Shown here in pieces: positions 53,899 through 62,626 of a DNA stretch of 64,000 bases (the stretch's first letter is position 1; every line of letters begins with the position of its first letter). The notes under the pieces are model-generated. The model was not told the DNA's origin and ran no database searches. It was given only the letters and a program-made list of their open reading frames with translations. The position numbers and the translations under genes were made by a program. Source of the stretch: Streptomyces sp. TP-A0356 (GTDB taxonomy: Bacteria; Actinomycetota; Actinomycetes; Streptomycetales; Streptomycetaceae). Where the stretch lies: the NCBI RefSeq assembly GCF_001417775.1, contig NZ_BBZJ01000018.1:62001-126000 (forward strand), read 5' to 3'.

Positions 53899-54142
53899 TC
53901 GTCCTCCTTGACGCTTGGGCTGAGCTCAAGATGTGGACGGATTGTAGGTAGCCGAACCTGATCAAAACAGTGCGCGGTAAACGGAATTAGCCCTCACATG
54001 CTCTTCAGCAAAGATCGCACGTGAACCACAGAACCCGAAAGAGCTAATGCCCCAAAACCATTGACCAGATGGCCACGTGATCAAATTATCGCGTGATCGA
54101 TCGTGAAGCAATTCACGAATTGGCGGTACGGCTGTACAAAAA
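53899..54142. promoter_or_regulatory. AT-rich region upstream of hppA
   Basis: About 53935-54130 is much richer in A and T than the rest of the window and has no supported gene. It includes the palindrome GTGAA-N4-TTCAC and several GTGATC units. It probably holds the hppA promoter and perhaps regulator sites. Confidence 0.45.
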
Positions 54143-54170
54143 GAAGGGCCCTGCACAGGCAGGGCCCTTC
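54143..54170 (-). terminator. terminator of bldG-apgA
   Basis: A perfect 12-bp stem GAAGGGCCCTGC / GCAGGGCCCTTC with a 4-nt loop is followed on the minus strand by TTTTTG. It lies 70 bp after the apgA stop. Confidence 0.92.
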
Positions 54171-54240
54171 GAAACCGTACGAGAGATACGGAGGGAGTGA
54201 GGCGTGAGGCCTAATGAGGCCTACGAGGCGTATGAGGCGG

Positions 54241-54681
54241 TCAGACAGGGAGCGTGGCGGGCGGCGTGGTCGGCCAGCTCATCCTGATCAGTCCGCCGTT
54301 CTCCCCGGCGGAGACCTCGACGTCGTCGACGAGACCGCTGATGACCGCGAGGCCCATCTCGTCCTCCTCGGCCTCGGCGTCCGTGATGTCGGCACCGGTG
54401 GCACCCGGCGATCCGTCACCAGGCACCAGGTGCGGTGCCTCGTCACCGACCTCGATGGAGAACTGCTTCTCCTCCTCGGTCAGCAGCACCCGCACCGGCG
54501 CCGAGATGCCGTTGCTCTGGTGCAGTCCGACGGCCCGGGTGCAGGCCTCGCCAACGGCGAGCCTGACCTCGTCGAGTACGGCCTCCTCCACTCCGGCCCT
54601 GCGCGCCACCGCTGCCGCCACCAGTCGGGCGGTCCTGACGTGCTCGGGCAGCGCGCTGAAACGGAGTTCAACGGTGGCCAT
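54241..54681 (-). CDS. apgA: anti-sigma factor-like ATP-binding protein, partner of BldG
   Basis: The 146-residue protein is an RsbW/SpoIIAB-like HATPase with LDEVRLAVGEACTRAVGLHQ (N box) and MGLAVISGLVDDVEV (G box). It lies 100 bp downstream of bldG on the same strand, as in S. coelicolor, where the pair is co-transcribed and the two proteins bind each other. It probably holds a sigma factor encoded elsewhere. Confidence 0.92.
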   Translation of the reverse strand: MATVELRFSALPEHVRTARLVAAAVARRAGVEEAVLDEVRLAVGEACTRAVGLHQSNGISAPVRVLLTEEEKQFSIEVGDEAPHLVPGDGSPGATGADITDAEAEEDEMGLAVISGLVDDVEVSAGENGGLIRMSWPTTPPATLPV

Positions 54682-54781
54682 GCATCCCCCTCGGAACTCG
54701 GGCGTGCGGTCAGGGGGCCGGGCCGCCGGGGCCCGGTCCCCGTCTTACTACTGCCGTCCGGGCACTACGGCCCGAGCGGGT

Positions 54782-55123
54782 TCAGTCGGTGGCCGCAACC
54801 GCTTCCTCGACCGAGGTGTGAATCGGGAACACCTTGGTGAGACCGGTGATGCGGAAGATCTTGAGAATGCGCTCCTGGTTGCACACCAGGCGCAGGGAGC
54901 CCTCATGGGCCCGCACACGCTTCAAGCCGCCCACCAGCACGCCGAGCCCGGTGGAGTCGAGGAAGTCCACGCCCTCCATGTCGACGACGAGGTGGAAATT
55001 CCCGTCGTTCACCAGCTCGACCAGCTGCTCGCGCAGCTTGGGCGCGGTATATACGTCGATTTCGCCACCGACCTCGACGACCGTACGATCGCCGACGGTA
55101 CGGGTCGACAGGGACAGGTCCAC
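54782..55123 (-). CDS. bldG: anti-anti-sigma factor BldG
   Basis: BldG is a STAS-domain regulator needed for aerial growth and antibiotic production in Streptomyces. The 113-residue product reads DLSLSTRTVGDRTVVEVGGE at its start and has the phosphorylation site Ser57 in GVDFLDSTGLGV. The GTG at 55123 is preceded by GGAGGATCC. When Ser57 is unphosphorylated it should bind an anti-sigma factor such as the apgA product. Confidence 0.97.
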   Translation of the reverse strand: MDLSLSTRTVGDRTVVEVGGEIDVYTAPKLREQLVELVNDGNFHLVVDMEGVDFLDSTGLGVLVGGLKRVRAHEGSLRLVCNQERILKIFRITGLTKVFPIHTSVEEAVAATD

Positions 55124-55203
55124 GGATCCTCCAGCACCTTGCTATCGAGCGGTCGCCCCTCGGGACACCTCGGCAGAGCCCCCGGGACGGTTCGCCAGCC
55201 GCG

Positions 55204-57717
55204 ATGGCATTCAATCACTTACCGGCAGGCGTACACGACGCCTTGGCCCCATTGTCCGTCACGCCAGTGACACACTCGGTGCCGATGGCCAAGAATCACC
55301 GATCCGATCGACCCTCGGCGGGCCCCGTGTCCCGCCTCTCGCCGGGCACGCTCCTGAACCGGCTCGCCTCGGGGCCGAGCCGGGCTTCGCGCATCACTCA
55401 TACGGAGCACTTGCCCCCGCGGGCGGGTCGCCATGCCGTCTGGCCGGACCGGATCCGCGCCGAGGTCATCGCAGCCGTCCAGGCCGCCGGTATCGAGCAT
55501 CCCTGGGCCCACCAGGCACTCGCCGCCGAGCACGCCCTGGACGGGGACTCGGTGGTCGTGGCCACGGGCACGGCTTCCGGCAAGTCGCTCGCCTACCTCG
55601 TACCGGTGCTGTCACGCCTCCTGGACGGCGCGCAAGCCCCGAACGGACGCGGTGCCACCGCCCTGTACCTCGCCCCGACCAAGGCCCTCGCGGCGGACCA
55701 GTGCCGCTCCGTGAAGGAACTTTCACAACCTCTGGGCACGGCGATCCGCCCCGCGGTGTACGACGGCGACACACCGCCCGAGGAACGCGAATGGGTACGT
55801 CAGTACGCCAACTACGTCCTCACCAACCCCGACATGCTGCACCGCGGCATATTGCCCTCGCATCCACGCTGGTCCTCCTTCCTCCGCGCCCTGCGGTACG
55901 TCGTCATCGACGAGTGCCACACCTATCGCGGCGTCTTCGGCTCCCATGTCGCCCAGGTCCTGCGCCGTCTGCGCCGCCTCTGCGCCCGCTACGGGGCCTC
56001 GCCCGTCTTCCTGCTTGCCTCCGCCACCGCCGCCGAGCCCTCGGTGGCCGCACGCCGCCTCACCGGCCTTCCCGTCGTCGAGGTGGCGGACGACGCCTCC
56101 CCGCGCGGCGAGCTGGTCTTCGCCCTCTGGGAGCCCCCGCTCACCGAGCTGCACGGCGAGAAAGGCGCACCTGTTCGGCGTACAGCCACTGCCGAGACCG
56201 CCGACCTGCTGACCGACCTGGCCGTGCAGGGCGTGCGCTCGGTCGCCTTCGTCCGCTCCCGCCGCGCCGCCGAGCTGATCTCGGTGATCACCCAGGAGCG
56301 CCTTGCCGAGGTCGACCGCTCCCTGGCCCGGCGCGTGGCGGCCTACCGGGGCGGCTACCTTCCCGAGGAACGCCGCGCCCTCGAACGTGCCCTCCACTCC
56401 GGCGAGCTCCTCGGCCTGGCCGCCACCACCGCCCTGGAGCTCGGCGTCGACGTCTCGGGCCTGGATGCCGTCCTCATCGCCGGCTACCCGGGGACGCGGG
56501 CGTCACTGTGGCAGCAGGCGGGCCGCGCCGGCCGGTCCGGGCAGGGAGCCCTCGCGGTCCTGGTCGCTCGGGACGACCCGCTGGACACGTTCCTCGTCCA
56601 CCACCCCGAGGCCCTCTTCGACCAGCCCGTGGAGTCCACGGTCCTCGACCCGGACAACCCGTACGTCCTGGCCCCGCACCTGTGCGCGGCGGCTGCCGAG
56701 CTGCCCCTGACGGAAGAGGACCTCGAGCTGTTCGGTCCGGCCTGTCCCGAGCTGCTGCCGCAGCTGGAGGCCGCGAAACTGCTGCGCCACCGGACGAAGG
56801 CCTGGCACTGGACCCGCCGGGAGCGGGCGGCCGACCTCACGGACATCCGTGGCGAGGGCGGGCGCCCGGTCCAGATCGTCGAGTCCGGTACCGGGCGGCT
56901 GCTCGGCACGGTCGACGCAGGTGCGGCGCACACGACGGTCCACGAGGGCGCGGTCCATCTGCACCAGGGCCGTACGTATCTGGTGCGGTCGCTCGACCTG
57001 GAGGACTCCGTCGCCCTGGTCGAGGAGGCCAGCCCCTCGTATTCGACGGTGGCCCGTGACACGACCTCCATCTCCGTCCTGGAGACGGACATCGAAGTCC
57101 CCTGGGGCGAGGGCCGGCTGTGCTACGGCTCCGTCGAGGTCACCAACCAGGTCGTCTCCTATCTGCGCCGGCGCCTCATGACCGGTGAAGTACTGGGCGA
57201 GACGAAACTCGACCTCCCTCCTCGAACGCTGCGCACCCGCGCCGTGTGGTGGACGGTCACCGAGGACCAGCTGGATCAGGCCCGGATCAACCCGGAGATC
57301 CTCGGCGGCGCCCTGCACGCCGCCGAACACGCCTCGATCGGCATGCTCCCGCTCTTCGCCACCTGTGACCGCTGGGACATCGGAGGCGTCTCCGTCCCGC
57401 TTCACCCGGACACCCTCCTTCCCACGGTGTTCGTGTACGACGGCCACCCGGGCGGCGCGGGCTTCGCGGAGCGCGCCTTCCACACGGCCCGTGCCTGGCT
57501 GACCGCCACTCGCCAGGCCATCGCCTCCTGCGAGTGCGAGGCGGGCTGCCCGTCCTGCATCCAGTCCCCCAAGTGCGGCAACGGCAACGAGCCGCTGCAC
57601 AAGAGGGGTGCCGTGCGGCTCCTCACGGTGCTGTTGCGCGGGGCACCGGAGGAGACGGGGAGCGAGGCGGAGGCTCCGCTCCCGTCCTCGGCCCCGCCGG
57701 GCCGGCTCTCGCCCTGA
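55204..57717 (+). CDS. DEAD/DEAH helicase with DUF1998 zinc module (MrfA/Hrq1-like)
   Basis: The 837-residue superfamily 2 helicase has Walker A ATGTASGKS (Lys127), a DECH box (residues 236-239), LASATAAEP as motif III, and QQAGRAGRSGQG as motif VI. The C-terminal cluster CECEAGCPSC...C (776-791) is the DUF1998/MZB zinc module. Relatives such as Bacillus MrfA act in mitomycin-type DNA repair. It is divergent from bldG. The last 95 bp overlap the convergent TadE-like gene. Confidence 0.93.
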   Translation: MAFNHLPAGVHDALAPLSVTPVTHSVPMAKNHRSDRPSAGPVSRLSPGTLLNRLASGPSRASRITHTEHLPPRAGRHAVWPDRIRAEVIAAVQAAGIEHPWAHQALAAEHALDGDSVVVATGTASGKSLAYLVPVLSRLLDGAQAPNGRGATALYLAPTKALAADQCRSVKELSQPLGTAIRPAVYDGDTPPEEREWVRQYANYVLTNPDMLHRGILPSHPRWSSFLRALRYVVIDECHTYRGVFGSHVAQVLRRLRRLCARYGASPVFLLASATAAEPSVAARRLTGLPVVEVADDASPRGELVFALWEPPLTELHGEKGAPVRRTATAETADLLTDLAVQGVRSVAFVRSRRAAELISVITQERLAEVDRSLARRVAAYRGGYLPEERRALERALHSGELLGLAATTALELGVDVSGLDAVLIAGYPGTRASLWQQAGRAGRSGQGALAVLVARDDPLDTFLVHHPEALFDQPVESTVLDPDNPYVLAPHLCAAAAELPLTEEDLELFGPACPELLPQLEAAKLLRHRTKAWHWTRRERAADLTDIRGEGGRPVQIVESGTGRLLGTVDAGAAHTTVHEGAVHLHQGRTYLVRSLDLEDSVALVEEASPSYSTVARDTTSISVLETDIEVPWGEGRLCYGSVEVTNQVVSYLRRRLMTGEVLGETKLDLPPRTLRTRAVWWTVTEDQLDQARINPEILGGALHAAEHASIGMLPLFATCDRWDIGGVSVPLHPDTLLPTVFVYDGHPGGAGFAERAFHTARAWLTATRQAIASCECEAGCPSCIQSPKCGNGNEPLHKRGAVRLLTVLLRGAPEETGSEAEAPLPSSAPPGRLSP

Positions 57718-58096
57718 CCTCGGCGGTGAACGGCCCCGCGACCGATGCCGCCGTGACGTCGGAGACCTCGCCCACGACGGCGCACCGCACGAGCCGGCTG
57801 CCCTGGGCCACCGCGACGCGGGCCGCGCCGGCACATGCCTCCTCGCCTCCCTCCATCCAGTGGTCGGCGGCCGCGAGAGCCGCCAGGTCGGCCGCGCCGG
57901 TCGCCCGATGCCGGACCAGCACTGCCTCCCCCTGGGCCAGCAGCACCCCGAACACGGCGCACATGGCACCGATCACACACACGACCCAGACGGTCGCCGA
58001 GCCGCGGTCCGAACGGGCCGCCCGCACACGGAAGTTCAGAACTCCCGTCGGCCGGCAGCCCCGCACCCACGCCCCCAGCCATTGACGCCACCTCAC
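57623..58096 (-). CDS. TadE-like secreted protein (Rv3654c family)
   Basis: The 157-residue protein has a short basic N-terminus, then DRGSATVWVVCVIGAMCAVFGVLLAQG (prepilin-like helix) and ATGAADLAALAAADHW, the signature of the Rv3654c TadE-like family next to helicase genes in actinobacteria. The GTG at 58096 follows GGAAGGGGG. It is the last of the leftward tad genes and probably a minor pilus part. Confidence 0.85.
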   Translation of the reverse strand: MRWRQWLGAWVRGCRPTGVLNFRVRAARSDRGSATVWVVCVIGAMCAVFGVLLAQGEAVLVRHRATGAADLAALAAADHWMEGGEEACAGAARVAVAQGSRLVRCAVVGEVSDVTAASVAGPFTAEVRARAGPAGPRTGAEPPPRSPSPPVPRATAP

Positions 58097-58186
58097 CGCC
58101 CGACCCCCTTCCTCACTCCATTGCTCCTCGCCCCACACTCCTTCATCGGTCCGGACCCACCCGCCGGTTCACGTCCCTTCACCGGT

Positions 58187-58570
58187 TCACCCCACCGTGT
58201 CCTCCGCCAATGCCACCGCCTCATGACGCAGTTCGAGGGACAGCCCACGCGGGCCCGGCGGACGGGCGACGACCAGCACGTGCACCAGGTCGCCCTGTCG
58301 GCTCACCGTGACCCTCGCGCCGTCCGGCGCCGCCTGCCGGGCCACCTCCTGCACCACGCCCGGCGGCTCCTGCCGGGCCGCCGCCCGGGCCCCCGCCCGG
58401 GCCGCGTCCACGCACTGGATCTGCGCGGACGCGGCCAGCAAGGCCCAGAGGAGGGCCATCGCGAAGAGCACCAGGACGGGCAGGACGACCGCCGTCTCCG
58501 CCGTCACGAACCCACGGTCCCGACCGCGACCAGGTCTCCGGCCCGCCCTCGCCCCGTCACATCCGTGCAC
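58187..58570 (-). CDS. tadE: TadE family pseudopilin
   Basis: The 127-residue protein has the TadE prepilin motif DRGFVTAETAVVLPVLVLFAMAL, with the Glu needed for processing by a TadV-type peptidase, followed by a helical and beta part. Its GTG start lies inside the 3' end of the pilin gene (overlap 14 bp), so the two are translated together. Confidence 0.87.
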   Translation of the reverse strand: MHGCDGARAGRRPGRGRDRGFVTAETAVVLPVLVLFAMALLWALLAASAQIQCVDAARAGARAAARQEPPGVVQEVARQAAPDGARVTVSRQGDLVHVLVVARPPGPRGLSLELRHEAVALAEDTVG

Positions 58571-58775
58571 TGAGTGCCCTCTTCACGATGTCCTGCAGCT
58601 CCGCGCTGACCTGTCCGCTCGTCAGCACCTTGTAGAGAAGCGCGGCGAAGGCCACCGCGGCGATGATCCCCACCGCGTACTCGGACGTGACCATGCCCGC
58701 GTCCCCGCGCCCCGCCGTCCGTGCCCGCCGTACCAGCGCACGCATCCGGGCTCGTACTCGTACTGCCTTTCCCAT
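58557..58775 (-). CDS. Flp-like pilin (DUF4244)
   Basis: The 72-residue protein has a basic leader, then AGMVTSEYAVGIIAAVAFAALLYKVL, which contains the Flp prepilin pattern with Glu at +5 and a hydrophobic helix. DUF4244 proteins occupy the major pilin position in actinobacterial tad loci. The ATG at 58775 is preferred; an in-frame ATG at 58895 overlaps tadC. Confidence 0.87.
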   Translation of the reverse strand: MGKAVRVRARMRALVRRARTAGRGDAGMVTSEYAVGIIAAVAFAALLYKVLTSGQVSAELQDIVKRALSARM

Positions 58776-58884
58776 GCCAACCCCCGTGAGGTTCCCGTCC
58801 TGTTGTTCTGTCCGATCCGTCTGATCCGCCGCGCCCGGCCCCGTCCTCCGGTCCGGCGCGGCCTTCACCGCGTGCCGCATGCCG

Positions 58885-59769
58885 TCATCGACCACCTCCT
58901 CCCAGCAGCCCTCCAGCGAGCCCGATCACGACGGGCAGCACCCCGACGGCGATGAACGCGGGCAGGAAGCACAGCCCCACCGGGGCGGTGACCATGACGC
59001 CCGCGCGCCGCGCCCGAGCCGTGGCCGCACGACTCCACTCGGCACGGGCCTCCGCCGCGAGGCGCCCGACCGGTGCGGCCGCCGGTACGCCCGAATCGCC
59101 CGCCCGTTCCAGAAGCCGTGCCAGTGCTCCGGCGCAGGGGAGGGAGGCGAGACGCCGCCATGCGTCGGCCGGTTCGCCCCCGAGCCGCACCTCGGCCGCG
59201 CCCCGCGCCAGCCGTTCCCCGACCGGTCCCTCCAGTGCCTCGCCCACCGCCTGCGCGGCCGCCACCGGGCTCGCACCCGCCGCGATGCACGCCGCCAGCA
59301 GGTCGGCGGCCAGCGGGAGCTGACGGGCCGCCACCACCGGGTCGTACTCCTGCGCGAGGTGGTCGCGCGCCTGACGAGCCCGCCACCGCGCCACGCCGAC
59401 CCCGGTGATCAACCCGACCGCGGCCCCGCCGAGACCGCCGATCAAGACCCAGCCGGCGCACAGCGCCCCCACGACCGGCAGCCACCGCCGCATGGTGTCC
59501 CGGGCCCCGGTCGCCCACCGTACGGACTGCCGTATCCCGGTCCGCGGCCCCGCCGACAGGGTGTCCCGTGCTGCGAGGCCCCGCCGCCCGGGCAGTGCCG
59601 CAGACGGCCGCATCCTCCGCTCCGGGCGTCCACCTGCGCCCACCAGCACCGCGCCCAGTCGGCGCCGCACCCTCCGCTCGCGCCGTACTGCGGCGAGCAC
59701 ACACACCGGCCAGCCAACCGCCAGCACCTCACACAGAACCCCCAGCCTGTGGACAAGGCCCGCGCTCAT
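58885..59769 (-). CDS. tadC: TadC-type pilus inner membrane protein
   Basis: The 294-residue protein has a T2SSF domain (ARQLPLAADLLAACIAAGASPVAAAQAVGEALEGPVGERL) between membrane helices, with a final pair of hydrophobic segments. TadB and TadC form the membrane platform of the Tad pilus machine. Its ATG overlaps the tadB stop (ATGA), and GGAGCGGAGG lies upstream. Confidence 0.88.
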   Translation of the reverse strand: MSAGLVHRLGVLCEVLAVGWPVCVLAAVRRERRVRRRLGAVLVGAGGRPERRMRPSAALPGRRGLAARDTLSAGPRTGIRQSVRWATGARDTMRRWLPVVGALCAGWVLIGGLGGAAVGLITGVGVARWRARQARDHLAQEYDPVVAARQLPLAADLLAACIAAGASPVAAAQAVGEALEGPVGERLARGAAEVRLGGEPADAWRRLASLPCAGALARLLERAGDSGVPAAAPVGRLAAEARAEWSRAATARARRAGVMVTAPVGLCFLPAFIAVGVLPVVIGLAGGLLGGGGR

Positions 59770-60626
59770 GCCGCCTCCGCTCCTCGTACGACCCGCAGCG
59801 CCCACCACAGCCCGGCGGCCTCCAGCACGCAGCCGACCATGAGACAGGCCAGTCCCGCACCGGTGTGCAACAGCACGTGCAGCGGGCGGGCACCCAGCGC
59901 GGTGCCCAGCAGCAGGCCGAGGACGGGCAACCCTGCGAGCAGTACTGCCGTTGACCGGGCACCTGCCAACTGGGCGCGCAGATCAGCCCGTTGATCGCGC
60001 TCGGCGCGCAGAGCTGCCTCCAGCCGGTCGAGCCCGGCCGCCAGTCCCGCACCCCGGTCGACGGCCACCCGCCAGCACGCGGCGAGCCCCGACAGGCCGT
60101 CGGCGCCCGGCTGCAGCGCCGCGTCCGCGAGCGCTCCCGGTACGTCCCCGCCGAACCGCGCGGCCGCCAGCACCGCCGCCTGCGCCTCGCCGAGTCCGCC
60201 CGAGTCGCGTGCCGCACGAAGCAGCGCCTCACCCGGCTGGCGTCCCGCGCGCACTTCCCCGGCAAGGGCCCCGCACAATGCGATCACCGCCTCACCGCGC
60301 TTCTCCCGTGCCTGGCGTGCCTCCCGCGCCAGCCGCGCCCGCCGCAGCACGGGCACGCCCACGGCCCCGGCCAGCAGCGGCAGGACGGACAGGCCGAGCA
60401 CCGCGATGAGCGCGCCCAGGGCGAGCGACCACCACTCGGCCGGTAACCGCCGCATTCGTGCGAAGACCCGCTCCCGGGGCGGAGGACCGACCCCCGCCGC
60501 CCCGCCACCGCCCGCGAACAGCAACCGGGCCCGGCGCGCACCCGTGTCCGGGCCGCTCATCATCCAGGCCGCCGCGCCGGCACACGCCAGTCCCGCACCG
60601 ACCGACAGCTCTCCGATCCCCGTCAC
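59766..60626 (-). CDS. tadB: TadB-type pilus inner membrane protein
   Basis: The 286-residue protein has three or four membrane helices and a T2SSF cytoplasmic domain (VIALCGALAGEVRAGRQPGEALLRAARDSG). The GTG at 60626 overlaps the tadA stop (GTGA). Its promoter was probably upstream of tadA, now split by the transposon. Confidence 0.88.
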   Translation of the reverse strand: MTGIGELSVGAGLACAGAAAWMMSGPDTGARRARLLFAGGGGAAGVGPPPRERVFARMRRLPAEWWSLALGALIAVLGLSVLPLLAGAVGVPVLRRARLAREARQAREKRGEAVIALCGALAGEVRAGRQPGEALLRAARDSGGLGEAQAAVLAAARFGGDVPGALADAALQPGADGLSGLAACWRVAVDRGAGLAAGLDRLEAALRAERDQRADLRAQLAGARSTAVLLAGLPVLGLLLGTALGARPLHVLLHTGAGLACLMVGCVLEAAGLWWALRVVRGAEAA

Positions 60627-61116
60627 AGCAACTCACTCCCCTCACTTCCATCGCGTCCGTCGTCCCCGTAGTCGCGGCTGTCCCTGTTGTCGCGGCGGTC
60701 CCTGCTGTCGCGGCTGTCCCTGTCGTCGTCGCGGCAGTCCCTGCTGTCGCGGCTGTCCCTGTCGTCGTCGCGGCAGTCCCTGCTGTCGCGGCTGTCCCTG
60801 TCGTTTCGGCCGTTTTCGCCGCTTCCGTTTCGCAACAGCTCCCGCAGCCGCTCCCAGCCCCGCTCGCGTGTGAAGGCCTCCCGGCCCCACCGCAGTGCGG
60901 GCACCGTCACCACGAGCCCCGACGGGTCCCGCTCCAGCACATGCACCTCCGCGATCCGGCGGCGCCCGGTCCGGTCGCGCACGAGGTGGAGGACCACCGA
61001 GAGCGCGGCCGCCAGTTGGCTGTGCAGCGCGGCCCGGTCCAGGCCCGCCGCCGTGCCGAGCGCCTCCAGACGGGCGGGCACCTGGGCCGCCGCATTGGCG
61101 TGGAGGGTGCCGCAGC
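60623..61116 (-). pseudogene. tadA: 3' fragment of tadA (CpaF-type pilus ATPase) cut by transposon
   Basis: The frame reads GTLHANAAAQVPARLEALG, then LAAALSVVLHLVRDRTGRRRIAEVHVLERDPSG, the C-terminal part of TadA ATPases. Upstream of the first codons the frame enters foreign DNA at about 61117, so the Walker A and B motifs are missing here. After the conserved end comes a tail of Arg-Asp repeats (39-bp DNA units at 60702 and 60741). An ATG at 61165 inside the transposon end opens the frame, so a 180-residue fusion could be made, but it would not be an ATPase. Confidence 0.88.
60702..60779 (-). repeat. 39-bp tandem repeat in tadA tail
   Basis: Two exact 39-bp copies (60702-60740, 60741-60779), with partial copies on both sides, encode DRDSRDSRDCRDD-like peptides. 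Confidence 0.9.
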
Positions 61117-61130
61117 TGTCGGATGGCGGG

Positions 61131-61220
61131 AAAGATTTCAGATGGCACGTCGCTGACCAGGGCACTGAAATCTTTCGCGAGGTGACCTACATCACATTTG
61201 TCGCACAAAAGATTTCAGTG
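61131..61220. repeat. transposon-end repeats
   Basis: Direct copies of AAAGATTTCAG are at 61131-61141 and 61208-61218, and an inverted copy CTGAAATCTTT at 61165-61175. The second and third extend to a 13-bp inverted repeat with CACTGAAATCTTT. They are likely sites for the transposase (TnsB/TniA). Confidence 0.75.
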
Positions 61221-61371
61221 TCCGATCCACGCGCAGGCCAAGCCCGGGAGGATCGTCACTCACCGCGAAAAGAGCAGCTCATCGGAGAGCGGCGGGCCTG
61301 AAGCGTCAACGTCACCTAGCGCGTTCGATGAGGCAGGGCATCAGCTTGATCGTCGGCGCAGCAGTCGGTGC

Positions 61372-62496
61372 CTAGCGCAGAACCCGGCCGTTGTGCCCCT
61401 TCACGGAGGGGGCGGCGACCCGCACTGACTCGACGATTCGAGCGATGAGTCGCGTCGTGTCCTGCGGCGGCTTTTTACGCCATGCCTGATTCAGTGGCAA
61501 CGCTCGAACCGGGAGTGGGCGGCCCGCAAAGTCAACGATCGCCCGGGCGGCAGACCACGGATCGCCACTGAATAGGATTTGGGCAGAGATTCGCAGTGCC
61601 GCTGTTTTAGCCATCGGTTTCGGCCCTGCAATCCTGGGTGCGTAGGCTCCTTGATTGGACGGCGTGCAGAAATCAGTAAATCCGTCAGCGACAACCGGGT
61701 CGGCTCCCTCAATATTTTCCGGTCCGGCTACGTGGAAGGCAAAGTCCGCCATTGCCGCCAGGTCGGCAAAAACACCTCGCAGCTGAACGGTGTCCGGTCG
61801 CGCCAATGCGAGGCGCTCTTCGAGGAATTTTTGCAGGTCAGCGAGCACTTCGTCGTGTAGATCAGGAGCCTTCCACTTTTTGTAAGCGGTGCCGCATCGC
61901 CACAGCATGACGTCTGTCATGCGATGCTTTTCGGAGCCGTGGCAGCTTCCTTGATCGAGGTTGACGTGCGCCCCGGGCAGTGGAGTATGGCATTCGGGGC
62001 ATGCGGCCAGCAGATAGCATCGATGCCGCAAGCACGCAAACATCCATGACGTACACCATTCGAGGGGCCAGCGTCCATCATTTTCTTCGACACAAGAAGG
62101 GCAGAACTTAAATTCCCGCGGGTCGATCCAGCTAGCTTTCATAACCCGGAATAGGTTCCGCGGAGCGGTTTTGACCAGATCAAATTTCACGGCGGTCCCC
62201 AGGAAGCGCATCCAGGTCATCGCCTGCAGTTCGTCACCTGACAGTCCGGTTGCCTGTTCGACGCGCAGAACGGCCTCGTCGCCCAGGCCGTACACGAGCG
62301 ACGTCGGCCCCGAGTCGGCGATGCGCGCCGCGTTGTCGCCCGGCCGCAGGAGCCCGCACGCCGTGGCCATCGAGGTGCGGGAGACCTCGTAGACCGCGCT
62401 CAGGTGTCCCAGCCAGCTGAGGAGCGACTCCCTCGGAAGTGGCAGAGGCACGACCGGCAGACGTCGGAGACTGCGGGCAGCGGAAGGGACGGGCAC
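61372..62496 (-). CDS. tniQ: TniQ/TnsD-family transposition protein
   Basis: TniQ proteins choose the target and link it to the AAA+ regulator and transposase. The 374-residue product has LPLPRESLLSWLGHLSAVYEVS at its start and a zinc-binding block with C132, C135, C148, C155, H158, C166, C169 and H170 (CPSC ... CLRHRCYLLAACPECH), then a helical C-terminal part. The GTG at 62496 is used. It lies nearest the transposon end. Base composition is less GC-rich than the host genes. Confidence 0.9.
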   Translation of the reverse strand: MPVPSAARSLRRLPVVPLPLPRESLLSWLGHLSAVYEVSRTSMATACGLLRPGDNAARIADSGPTSLVYGLGDEAVLRVEQATGLSGDELQAMTWMRFLGTAVKFDLVKTAPRNLFRVMKASWIDPREFKFCPSCVEENDGRWPLEWCTSWMFACLRHRCYLLAACPECHTPLPGAHVNLDQGSCHGSEKHRMTDVMLWRCGTAYKKWKAPDLHDEVLADLQKFLEERLALARPDTVQLRGVFADLAAMADFAFHVAGPENIEGADPVVADGFTDFCTPSNQGAYAPRIAGPKPMAKTAALRISAQILFSGDPWSAARAIVDFAGRPLPVRALPLNQAWRKKPPQDTTRLIARIVESVRVAAPSVKGHNGRVLR

Positions 62497-62626
62497 ACGT
62501 CACGATACGACGGGCCGCCTCCGCGCATTGGTGGAAACCGCCCCCGCCCATGCGAAAGGAGGTGGTGGTGCGGTGCTCTCCTAGGCTCTCGGTGCAAGAC
62601 AGGCAAGATCAGAGGAGGGGGAGCGC

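Noticed and set aside
53962..54156. 64-codon minus-strand open frame in the AT-rich region
   Set aside because: No ribosome site or recognisable domain, and it overlaps the bldG-apgA terminator.
60702..60779. CRISPR array candidate
   Set aside because: Contiguous 39-bp coding repeats at the tadA end without spacers.
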